Source: Entophlyctis helioformis
Lineage: Eukaryota > Chytridiomycota > Chytridiomycetes > Chytridiales > Chytriomycetaceae
Direction: 5' to 3'
Length of the DNA: 11,008 nt
Assembly (NCBI GenBank): GCA_025526915.1
Contig: JAHLKH010000465.1
Location: forward strand, 1 to 11,008
Shown here: positions 1 through 9,200 of the stretch, in pieces
Numbering within the stretch: position 1 is the stretch's first letter
How the letters are laid out: every line of letters starts with the position of its first letter
The notes under the pieces: generated by a model
Database searches by the model: none
What the model was told of the DNA's origin: nothing
The model's input: the letters and a program-made list of their open reading frames with translations, nothing else
Made by a program: the position numbers and the translations under genes

Positions 1-1371
1 CCGAGACGAAGACAGCACTGGACGACGTAGAAACTGGTCAAGAAGCGGCGGTGTGTAGGGCCGAATGCCTTGGATGACCGCCTGGGCCTGCCCGGGGGTG
101 CGAGCGCAGTCGATGATCTTCTGGACGGCCCAAGTGCCGTTCTTGTGGATGCCCAGCGCAGCAAGATAGGGGGCGACTTTCCGATGAGCACCTGTCGGTT
201 CTGGTCGTTGCATCGCTCGACAATCTTTTGAATGACCACGTTGCCAATGTAGTCGGCGCACAGCTCAGGCGAGTCCTCGATGATCTCGTGGAAGATCAAT
301 TCGATATCGCGCTGTGGGGGGTGCCCCTCGAGTTTCTTGCGGATCTCTCGAAGACGGCTTTGATCGACGCGGCGGTTGGGGCTTGGCTCTGGGATCGGCG
401 GGATCGTCATGGAGTACATGTCGTCAGGAAAGTACGGCATGCCTCCACGAGCCTGCTGCTGGTGCTGGTGCTGTGCTGTTGCTGATGGTGCTGATGGTGG
501 TGGTGGTGGTGGTAGTGGTGGCCGTGCACGTGGTTGGGAGAGTCGGCAGGTGTGGCCAGTGAATCAGCAAACACAGAGGGCAGCATTGCGGCCGACGGGG
601 TCCGTGGCGCCGCCTCGACGAGAATAGTCGGGCTGGTGTGCGCCGTGGTCATGGACGGTGCAAAGCGCGCAGGGCTGAACGTTGGCGACGGGCCAATGCC
701 CGAGCCCGGCTGCATGGGGCCGTTCCAAGGAGACGACGCGGCGTCGGATAAGGGAAGCCGGCCGTCGCGGTGCCGAGAGCCAAGGGCACCACTGCATCCA
801 GGTGCATCGAGGGCGACGGCAGCGTCATGGCGAGTGCGGATGGCGAGATGGGGGCCGACGCCGCATGTCCGAGTAATCCGGAGCTGCCAGTCAGGCCAGC
901 ACTCGCACCACTCGCACCAGTCGAGCCCAAGGCCGAGCTCGAGGCAGCCGCGACTCGGTCTTTGGCGGCGGCACCTTTGCGTAGCCGATCTTGACGGTCG
1001 AGCCGCCCACGTCCTTGCCGTTGAGGCCGTTGCGCGCGGTGATGGCGTCCTCGAGCGAGACAAAGTTGACAAAGCCGCAGTTCTTGTGGCTGAGCACGCG
1101 GGCCGACTCGACGGGCGCCGTAGGCCGAGAACACGCGCTCCAGCTCGAGGCGGCGTGGTGGTGGGCGAGATGTTGCCGATCCCTGCGCGTGCGGCGGCAG
1201 CAGCAGCAGCAGAGCAAGGGGGCCGCGAGACACGGTCGTGAGGTGCATCATTGATGCATGATTGATGCATTATGGATGCATTATGGATGCATAGCGAGTG
1301 CCATGAATAGATTGATGCGTCAGTCGGTGAGCGTGGGAAAGCGAGACAGCACAGGCAGACGACACACACAC

Positions 1372-1449
<78 letters not shown>

Positions 1450-3037
1450 TACATAGAGACTTGGTGGGCAGCATGGCGGGATTCTCGTGCGTCGCATCCA
1501 CCTTGCCGTAGCCGATGCGCACGATGCAGTGGCCCACGCGGCCGCCCTGCATCTGCTGCCGGCCGGCCACCGCGTCCTCGAGCGGGCGTAGTTGATAAAC
1601 GCGCACTCTCGCTCGGGCAGCATGCGGATCGACTCGATTGTTCAAACGCCGAGAACACGGAAAGCAGGTCGCCCTGTCCCAGGCTCGAGTCGATGTTGCC
1701 CACCCACAGCGATCGCGACGGCGACTGGTGCTCGTGGCCGGGCGAGTCGCTCTGCGACCGATCCACCGCGCCTGCCTCGTCCTTGGACGTGGGCTGGTGC
1801 CTGATCCTGCACTCGGCGCAGTTGTGCCGGTGGTTGCATGTGCAGATCCAGCAGCGAGCGCGGTTACGCTAGCCACCTGTTGCTGCTGCTGCTGCTTCTG
1901 CTGAGAGTGAGGCTGAGAGTGGGGCTGAGAGTGCTTGCTATGATTATCGCGATTAGACTGATTATGGTTGTGTGACAGAGGTGTTGGCTGTGGCTGCGGC
2001 TGGACATGTGGCTGGGCGAGTGGCTGTCCTTGCTGCTGAACGAGCAGCTGCGGATGTCGGACAAGCTCATCCCACACAAGCTCGCTCGAGTGATTAAAGT
2101 CAGACGACAGCATGGGTGCGTCGTGCTCGTGGGGGTCGGACCGGGAAGGAGAAAGTACGGATTGGCATGCCCCTGCTGTCCCTGCTGCCCCTGCTGCCCC
2201 TGTCCCTGCCCCTGCTGGTATGGTTGCCGAGGTCGCGGATGGCCGGTCATGAATCCAAGGGTATCGATAGGGTCCAGGCCATTGGCGCTTTCCAGATACG
2301 CAATGGTCGACGATCGAGGACGGCCTGCGTTGCCATGGGCGGACGCGCAGACGTCATGGGCGACGACGACGGTACCGGGATGGCAACCGAGAGCCCGTCG
2401 CTCATGCCGTGCCCGCCATTGGAAAAGCTGACAGACACGGAGCGTGCGCGGTGGCCATTCTTGCGTGATCCATCGTGGCTGGAATTGCTCGTGCTGCTGG
2501 CCGCGACGGTGACGCGGGATGAACGGTGACGACTGCATATTCGGAGCCTGTTGCTGCTGCTGCTGCTGCTGATTATAGAACGTATGCTGCTGCTGCTGCT
2601 GTTGCTGCTCGTATTGCTGTTGGGTGTGGCGCATGACGTCAGATGCATCGCTGGAAGGAATGGGATCGTCGAGACCCAGATAGTCCAGTGTGCGCTCGAG
2701 CATCGACGTGTCTGGCGTGCCAAACTCATCTTGGCCGGCCATTCCGGGCGTTGCCAATCCAGACATGTTTGCCGAGACCAGACTCGCAGCCATACTGCCC
2801 ACACTCGGCGTCAGTCCAGCAGATCCAAGTGAGGCTGACGGCAGCGATGGAGGGCCGACGCTCTTGGCACTGGATGCCGTGTCCATGCTGGGCGGCATCG
2901 AGTGGCCTACGCCAGCATGTGCCGATGCTGGTGCTGCTGTCGGCTCCCATCCCGACACAAACAGCGATGGGCCAAATGCGTCCGAGATGGAGTGCTTGGG
3001 GAGCGACAGCGATCCAGTGCGACGGTACCGGCTGTTG

Positions 3038-3069
<32 letters not shown>

Positions 3070-3792
3070 GTGCTGCTGAAGCTGGAGAAGCTGCTGCTGG
3101 TGCTGAGACAACGGACCATCGGCGAGGATCTGCGCCATGGTGGCAGCATCAAGAGGAGACGAAAACGTCGAAAAAGTCTCTGCACGAGCGCGGCGATTCA
3201 TCGAGGTGCCGATCAGATCTAACATCTGCTGCTGCTGCTGCTGCGGGCCCTGCTGTCCGTGGGGCTGCTGCTGCTGCTGAGCCGGCTGCTGCTGGGGCGG
3301 TGGATTGAAGAAGGGATGTTGCTGCATCTGGGCCATCTGGTGCGACTGCTGGCTGTGCTGGCTGTGGTGACTGTGGTGACTGTGTTGCTGGCGTTGGTTG
3401 TGCATGGACGCCATGCGTTGCTGGGCAAACATCTGCGCGTGGAGCATGGTGTTGACCGAGTCGGAGGTGGGCGGCGAGATGGAGGCCAGGAGCGACTCGG
3501 CCACGTCGACGGCCAGATCCGAGGACGGCATGTTGTCGCCATCGGCGCCAGCAAGCGTGCTCGCGCCAAAGTCGTTCAGGGGGCGGTAAAACGTGGTGGG
3601 GAAGTCGATGCTGCTGGGGATGGCGGCCGCGATGGACGAGACGGGCGTCCGCGGTGGCTGCATGCCGGAGGGGTGTTGCGGTGCTGACGAGGCGATGCTG
3701 TCGACTGCTGCTGTGCTTCCATCAGCAACCGCTGTGGTGGCTGATGACGGAGCAGCTGGCGCAGCGGCGCGGGACCCTGGGGCTGTTGTCAT
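1..3792 (-). CDS. Puf-family RNA-binding protein with two RRMs (Jsn1/Puf2-like), 3' partial, frame-broken
   Basis: Proteins of this family bind 3' UTRs of mRNAs through PUF repeats and affect mRNA stability or localisation. The N-terminal part (3792 down to about 1760) is disordered and Q/S/P-rich, with basic-serine motifs RRARAETFSTF, YRRTGSLSLP and RARSVSVSF that look like phosphosites. RRM1 lies at about 1714-1495 (RNP2 LWVGNI, RNP1-like ECAFINYA). RRM2 is split by an intron at 1183-1452 (RNP2 LWIGNI formed across the junction, RNP1 NCGFVNFV) and ends near 960. A Ser/Pro linker with a His-rich tract near 485-520 follows. PUF repeats begin near 350: IGNVVIQKIVERC, then GIHKNGTWAVQKIID, then DQF..YVVQCCLRL at the window edge. 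The start ATG at 3792 is the first in frame after a stop at about 3912, but an upstream exon is possible. The reading frame is broken many times, for example near 173, 1100, 1155, 1585, 1634 and 2130, plus a 5-nt gap near position 30. Family assignment is firm; exact exon boundaries are not. Confidence 0.85.
1251..1294. repeat. 11-bp tandem repeat, four copies
   Basis: Four head-to-tail units are seen: TTGATGCATGA, TTGATGCATTA, TGGATGCATTA and TGGATGCATAG. Each contains the palindrome ATGCAT. The array lies inside the RRM2 intron, about 70 bp from the (AC)n tract. Confidence 0.9.
1362..1445. repeat. (AC)n dinucleotide microsatellite
   Basis: About 84 nt of nearly pure AC on the plus strand (GT on the coding strand of the Puf gene), with one interruption near 1371. 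It starts just inside the intron, only about 7 nt after the GTATGT donor, so it probably varies in length without altering the protein. Confidence 0.97.
1878..3295 (-). repeat. CAG-rich poly-glutamine tracts of the Puf gene
   Basis: Separate CAG/CAA tracts on the coding strand lie at about 1878-1903, 2549-2622, 3037-3104 and 3226-3295. Each is read as polyglutamine in the likely frame, for example YEQQQQQQQHTFYNQQQ near 2560-2625. Mixed CAG and CAA codons suggest these are maintained coding tracts rather than fresh expansions. Q-rich, low-complexity segments are common in fungal Puf proteins. Confidence 0.85.
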
Positions 3793-4182
3793 GGGATCGA
3801 TGCTGCTGTCGACGGGCAGAACAGGCCGGCTGCTGCTGTGGTGGTGGTGGTGTGGTGGTGGTGGAGGTGGTAGTAGTTGGCGATGCTGGAAGGGCGGCGG
3901 GAGTGGCGGCGGTTATGGTGGTGGTGACAGGGGCAGGGACAGCGACAGCGGCAGGGGCAGACGTGTGAGTACAAGACAATGCTTTGTTGATGGCTGGCGA
4001 GCCGGTGCAGTGCACCGTGGCGTGGCAGCGAAGCCATGCCCGGACCCCGGGGGTAAACAGCCCGGTCGCCTGCCAAGCAGACAACACGGCGGCGGCAGCG
4101 GCCTCACGCCAGCGAGTGCAGCGACCCTGGAGAGCCCAGCCCCTAGCACAGTCCAGCCCCGAAGAGGCCGCGGCGCATGCAC

Positions 4183-4241
4183 ACACACGCCGTTCACACA
4201 CACGCACACACGCACAGCACACACACGAACGCACACGCACC
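4183..4241. repeat. Degenerate CA-rich repeat
   Basis: Imperfect run of ACAC and ACGCAC units on the plus strand, between two genes. It is similar in type to the intronic (AC)n tract but much more degenerate. Confidence 0.8.
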
Positions 4242-4390
4242 TGGCTGGGCAGGACCCTAGTCAGATTTCCCAGGAGCCTCGGTCTTGTGGCTGCGGTGCC
4301 TGTGGCTGCGGTGCAGATGCGGCTGGTTGCCTGCGTGTGTCGAGGCTGCCTGCCGAGTCTGTCGTCCTTGCTGGCTTGCTGGTCTGCCTG

Positions 4391-4420
4391 CTGGCTGGCG
4401 GGCTGGCTGGCTGGCTGGCT
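4391..4420. repeat. (GGCT)n tetranucleotide repeat
   Basis: About seven tandem GGCT units with one slipped unit, followed by further degenerate CTGGCT copies up to about 4434. It is intergenic and carries no gene signal. Confidence 0.85.
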
Positions 4421-4628
4421 TGCTAACTGGCTGACTATCGAGCTGGCCGTGGCTTTGCAGAGGCAAGTCAAAGTGGGCGAGCGTCAGCGATACACGACCG
4501 TTGGAGCTTGCAGCAGGCCGACGGCAGCCCAACGGCAGCTGTGTAGCTCCATCGCATGGCTGGCGCTCTGTCCGGCAGCCCACTTACCAACAACGATGCG
4601 GCCCGCTTCAGTCTCGGGAAAGCCAATG

Positions 4629-4634
4629 TTTATT
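4629..4634 (-). terminator. Probable poly(A) signal AATAAA
   Basis: The plus strand reads TTTATT, so the minus strand reads AATAAA. It starts 38 nt after the stop codon of the minus-strand gene ending at 4673, a normal place for a polyadenylation signal. This also supports that stop as the real 3' end. Confidence 0.6.
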
Positions 4635-4672
4635 GTGCGTTGCCAGGGCAATGCCGCCTGCACAATGCCGTG

Positions 4673-6107
4673 TCAACACGGAAGATGATCCGGCACCGTG
4701 CTCGACAATGCAAGGGCCGCGAGGAGGTCGGTTGGCGACGGCGTGCGATGCAGAGGGCGTCGCTGCTGCTGCTGCTGGTGCTGGTGCTGCTGCTGGTCGT
4801 GGTGGTGCACGTCGTAGAGCTGGTCCTCGTGGCCCAGGGGATCGGGCTTGCGGCCGAACCCCAGATCGTGCAGCGAGAGGCCGCCTGGCCACAGACGTGG
4901 CTCTGGCTGTGCAGTGATGGCCACCGGCGCCGGGCCGTCCAGGTCAATGCTCTCCCACGCAGACGGCAGGGTGAGCGGCGTGCAAGACAGCGACTCGAGA
5001 CCGGCGATGCCCAGCACCGATCCCAGCACGGCCAGCTGCACACGGTGCTTGGCCAGCATGCCGCAGCTGCCGTGGCTGCCGCCCAGCTGGTCTTCTTGGC
5101 ATTCCCGCAAACTCGGCGCGCAGTCCAAAGTCGACTGCCCACAGCACCCAGTCGAGCCGATCCGTCGATGTTGGGGTCGTCCATGCCGCAAGTATCGCTG
5201 GTACTGCTGGTATCGATGGCGGCGCTGGAGACGCTGGAGACGCTGGAGACGCTGGAGACGACAGAGACGATAGAGACGGGGATGCCCAGGCGGCCTGCGA
5301 TGCCGTGCGACTCGTGCCGACCGACGGCAGCGTCAGCCGCTGGCATCCAACGGCCCGGCTGCGATTGACGGCCACGGCAACTGCTTGCCGGGATCTGCCG
5401 TGCGGTGGCACAGCGGGCACGCGCACAAACACCTGCGGGTTCTCGGCGAGCAGCGACTCGAACGCACGCACAGTGTTGCCTGCCAGCCTGAAGAATGCGG
5501 CCGCTCCAGGCCCCTCGGGCAGATACAGGTGCTCGTACGCCTGCCGCTGCTCGCTGCTCTTGGCGGCGTCGCTCAGCGCTGCATCAACGCCGGAGTCCCG
5601 CCGCGAAGTGTCGGTCTTGCCAATGCGCGGCTGCAGCATGATCTCATCGCCGTCGTCGTCGTCATTGCCGTCGTCGTCGTCAACTCCGCTGTCGCAGTCC
5701 ACACTGTGCATCTGCAGGACGAGCAAGTCGTCTGTCCGTGTGCCGTGGCCATCGCCGATAGGCCAGTGAAGGATGTGGCCGTTGCTGCTGCTGCTGCTGC
5801 TGTTGTCCGAGGCAAACGGCGTGACCAGGTCAGTGCCGTCCAACGCAGCCGGCCACTCGCACACACAGCCGCACGACGACTCCTCGTTGGCAATGGCAAC
5901 CAGCGCATGTCCCGACTCAAAGACGGCGCAGATGTTGCGGATGTCGACGTTGCAGATGCGCTGGTTGCGCACATTCAGCAGCGGGAGCACCTTGCCTGCA
6001 CCTGCACCTGCTGCCGGTGGCGGCACGGCAGAGGTCGAGACTGCAGGCTGCGGTGCCAGTGCCGCCAGCGATGTCGTGCGGGTCTTGAACTTTCGTGCCT
6101 GTGTCAT
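4673..6107 (-). CDS. Hypothetical protein of about 478 residues, frame-broken
   Basis: I do not recognise this family. The N-terminus is basic (MTQARKFKTRTT) and followed by an Ala/Pro spacer. Next comes a structured-looking segment (LLNVRNQRICNVDIRNICAV, then HALVAIANEESSCGC). A Ser run, an acidic tract (DDDDGNDDDDGDE, near 5650-5685) and a second structured segment (YEHLYLPEGPGAAAFFRL) follow. After a Val-Ser-Ser repeat comes a third segment (LDWVLWAVDFGLRAEF, then HRVQLAVLGSVLGIAGLESL). The C-terminus has a Gln/His tract. The frame changes near 5300-5400, 5160-5166 and 5103-5108; the last two look like extra G calls, and the net excess fits a single continuous frame. The start at 6107 lies 140 bp after the VPS11 stop; an in-frame ATG at 6197 exists but adds unconvincing sequence. 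A short intron near 5290-5400 cannot be excluded. Confidence 0.6.
5224..5259. repeat. 9-bp tandem repeat in coding sequence
   Basis: Four perfect copies of GCTGGAGAC on the plus strand, followed by degenerate GACAGAGAC and GATAGAGAC units. On the coding strand of the unknown gene it encodes Val-Ser-Ser repeats. Because the unit is a multiple of three, copy-number change would keep the frame. Confidence 0.95.
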
Positions 6108-6247
6108 GCCTGGGCAAGTCTGATTTGGATGGACTGCATCGCCGGCCAATCTGTGTGGCTGTGTTCCAGCATTGTGCCTCAAACGGACGCACAGCAATGA
6201 ACGCTCTGTCGGCGACGGAAATGTTCATTGCAAGGCGGCCCACCCGC

Positions 6248-9200
6248 TCAGGCCGCAAAGACATTCTTGGAAAAGTAGTCTGCAATGATGCCGAACTTGT
6301 CCTCGTGCTCTGACCCTTCCACAAGCTGCAGTCCCAGACACAGTCAGCTGCACATCCAGCGCGACGCAGCGGGCTTCCCACGCGCATCTCGATACCTTTT
6401 TCACAAACAGATCGTGGCGCTGTGCATTCACGCGCTGCGACTTGACCAGCTCTTGGATCAGTCGGTGCTCTGGTGCACATCTTGGGCATTCCTTGTCGGC
6501 ATCGCCAAGACACCTGCATGACGCAAACGAGACGAATCAGAGTCAGATCGCCCCTGCCATCGCAGACGCTGGCAGACACGCAAGGCTCACCGGTGGTGGT
6601 ACGCATGCTTGCAGTAAAAATGGACTGTCGGCAGCTCAAGTGGCTGTCGGCATAACTCGCACCGCGTCGCTTGGAACGTCAAGGATCTGCGTGCCACCAA
6701 CCGTCTGCCGTCAGTCGCAATGGTCACAGCAAGCTAGACGCGTCATGCCAAACGCACCCTTGCTCCAGCTCCTGGATCTGCTGCCGCATCTTGGCCGTCT
6801 CTTCCTGGTAGCTGGCAATCAACTGCCGAGACTAGACCGCCCTGCACTGTCAGCCAGCGACATTCCCTGGCGTCATCAACCAAACCAGCCGTCTTGCTAC
6901 GCACCTCATCAATAGACGCAACATCCGTCTCGATGCGCTTGATCAGATAGTCGCGCACCATGCCAAGCGTCACAGCAGAGTTCTTGGACAGAAGCTGCAC
7001 AACCTGCAGCTGCGACAGCAGCTTGCGCTTCTCGATCTGATCGAGCACCTTGACGAGATTGTTGCGAGTCTCTTGCTGCTGCGCGGACGTCCCCGTGCCA
7101 TCTGCACCAGGAGACGTCGCGCTGGACTCGCGGACGCCCTTTTCGACAAAGAAGATGAGCGCCTTGGTCCACAGCGATGGATCGTTGTCACTGGTGGTTT
7201 GCCGTCCCAAAAGCGCCATTGTCAGTCCAAGCGATCGACTGTCCACGCCGCGCCAGCGCACCACTCACCCAAACATCTGGCACGTCTGCAGCACCAGGCT
7301 GTACTCTTCACGCTCCATGTGGTACTCGAGATAGTCATGATACCTGGGCGTTCTGCTGTCAGAACAACAGAACAAGCCGCAGCCATCCAACCCAGCCAGC
7401 CATCGAGCCCAGCAAAACTCACAGTCGGAGCTGCTTGTAGAGATACAGCACGCCCTCCTCGAACCGATGCGTCTTGCACAAGACCAGCGCCTGATCCAGA
7501 TCATAGTTGGCCTTGGGATTCTGCAGCAGCGTCATGATCTTCTTGGCCCAGTTGTGCTTGGGCCCAGTCATCTTCTCGGACGGGTCGCCAATCGAGCTGC
7601 GCGGACTCGACGCCCCGCCGCTGTTGCCGCCGCTAGCGCTGCCAGAAGCCGAGGCAGACTGGTCAATCTGGACCAAGTAAAGCTCAAGCAGCGCATCCCA
7701 GAGTGCCTGCCGCATCTGCGTGTCCGCCTCGATCTTGTGCGGGTCCTTGGACGGCGACACGGGCAATGTCGTCGGTGTCTGGTCGCTGCCACTGTCCTTG
7801 GTGAGGCCCCACCGCTTGCGGAGCACGTTCTCGATAAACGCGACGCACCACGACGGCTGGTTGACAAAGAAGCACAAAAAGTCTTGGGGGCGAGCGAGCT
7901 CGGCCTCGGGGTCCTTGGACGCCGCAATCGCCAGCGCAGATGCCGACAACGACGAAGCCCCCTGTGCAGATGGTTGCTCGACAGGCGGCCAACTGTCTGC
8001 AGAGACCGAGTTGCGCGCGCTGAGTGCGGCAATCTCCTGCTTGCTGAACGTGCACGCACGCACAAGCATTTCCGTGGCAGGCTTGGGCCGGTGCTTAACA
8101 AGCACATGCCCATAGTGCGTCAATGCCTTGTACACCTGCTGTCTCGGCAGCCGCGCAAGGTAGGTCACGGCATCGTCGTATCCTTGCAGATCCTCAATCT
8201 GCACGCGGAGGTACCACTCGTGCTGCTCAAAGCGCGATGCAAGGCGCAGTGCTTGCTGGTAGTATCCCGACAGTCGGCACACACGAATAGCCGTGTCAAA
8301 GTCAAACACCGCCTCGGTGTTGTCAACGAACGCATCAAGACGGCTCGTGTCCTTGAGCTTGGTGTAGCAGTTGAGAAGCAGCGTCGTGTGGTTGGGGTTG
8401 GCAAGACCCTGGTCGTGGAGAGCCTGCAGGTACGACGTCAGGTTGTAGATGCGCTGGGCGTCAAGGAACTTGCGGATGACATAGGACGGCTCAAGGTTGC
8501 CAATGGTCTTGATGTACTGCTTCATGGACGCGTCAAAGTCGCCGCGGCCATACAGGTAGTCGCCGTGTCGCCGGTAAATGTCCATGATGACAAGCCGAGT
8601 GGACTCGTCGACCTTGGGGAGACCCGAGGCGTCTGTGGCTGCTGCTGCACCGGCAGCACCGGCAGCCAAGAGGTAATCGTTGCGTGCAGCTACGCTATAC
8701 ATGGCCGAGGCAGGGTGTACCATGATGCTCACGGCGAGATTGTACAGGTTCTTGGAGTGCAGCAGCTCGAGCTTGGAGTCGAGATCGAACTCGCGGAGTC
8801 GGAACATTTTGTTTTCCTTGGTCACGACAAACAGCTCGCCCCACTCGGCCAAAACATGCTTGATGGGCTCGCCTACAGCAGTACCGACACTGGCATCAAA
8901 GCGCCGAGTGCCGAATGAGCCGCGGTAGGCAATAAACTTGCTCTTGAGATCGTAGATGGTGAGCACGTGGCCAGGAGTCGGTCCGCCAGACGGCCATGAG
9001 CGCGACAAGGCAGAGTCTGCATCGGGCGAGAATGCCGACTCGCTTGCATTGCCAAACTCTGTCAGGACATTGGCGCGGAGTGGCATTTCCTTGGACACGA
9101 GGACAAGGTAGCCGCGGAACCACGTCATGTGCGACTTTTCGCCTGCGATCAGCACACGCCACGCCACGCCACGCCACGCCACGCCACGCCATGTCATGCA

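Larger units (their letters stand above)
1183..1452 (-). other. GT-AG intron inside RRM2 of the Puf gene
   Basis: The donor is GTATGT after the codons for Ser-Leu plus one T (exon ends at 1453). The acceptor is CGCAG before GG (exon resumes at 1182). Joining T with GG makes Trp and gives SLWIGNISPTTT, the RNP2 strand of RRM2, parallel to RSLWVGNIDSS in RRM1. At 270 nt it is over three times the typical 70-79 nt intron of the neighbouring VPS11 gene. The excess is explained by an (AC)n microsatellite and an 11-bp tandem repeat inside it. Confidence 0.8.
3793..4672. other. Intergenic region, no gene seen
   Basis: About 880 bp between the start of the Puf gene and the end of the unknown gene. 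I find no open frame with protein-like composition on either strand and no tRNA-like structure. It holds CCA/GGT-rich sequence just upstream of the Puf start (3836-3930), a CA-rich stretch and a GGCT repeat. It should contain the Puf promoter and 5' UTR, possibly with an upstream non-coding exon. No TATA box stands out. Confidence 0.6.

Noticed and set aside
1244..1445. Repeats resembling a CRISPR array or mobile-element termini
   Set aside because: There are no spacers between the units, no inverted terminal repeats or target duplications, and the context is an intron of a nuclear gene.
407..2113. A single continuous 568-codon protein spanning the (AC)n tract
   Set aside because: Reading through the repeat gives a long Cys-Val run. 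The stretch is an intron with clear GTATGT and CAG borders that rebuilds RRM2.
3593..4426. Plus-strand open frame of 277 codons over the intergenic region
   Set aside because: It is a product of Gly/Trp-rich readings of GGT and GGCT repeats, overlaps the 5' end of the Puf gene, and shows no domain or plausible composition.
5385..6200. Plus-strand open frame of 271 codons opposite the unknown gene
   Set aside because: The minus frame shows low-complexity and acidic tracts typical of a real protein and has a poly(A) signal downstream. The plus frame is Val/Ala/Arg-rich with no recognisable feature, though it is less firmly excluded than the one opposite VPS11.
7467..8918. Plus-strand open frame of 483 codons opposite VPS11 exon 6
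   Set aside because: The minus strand here encodes unmistakable VPS11 sequence. The plus frame is a GC-rich antisense shadow with Arg/Val-rich composition and no domain.
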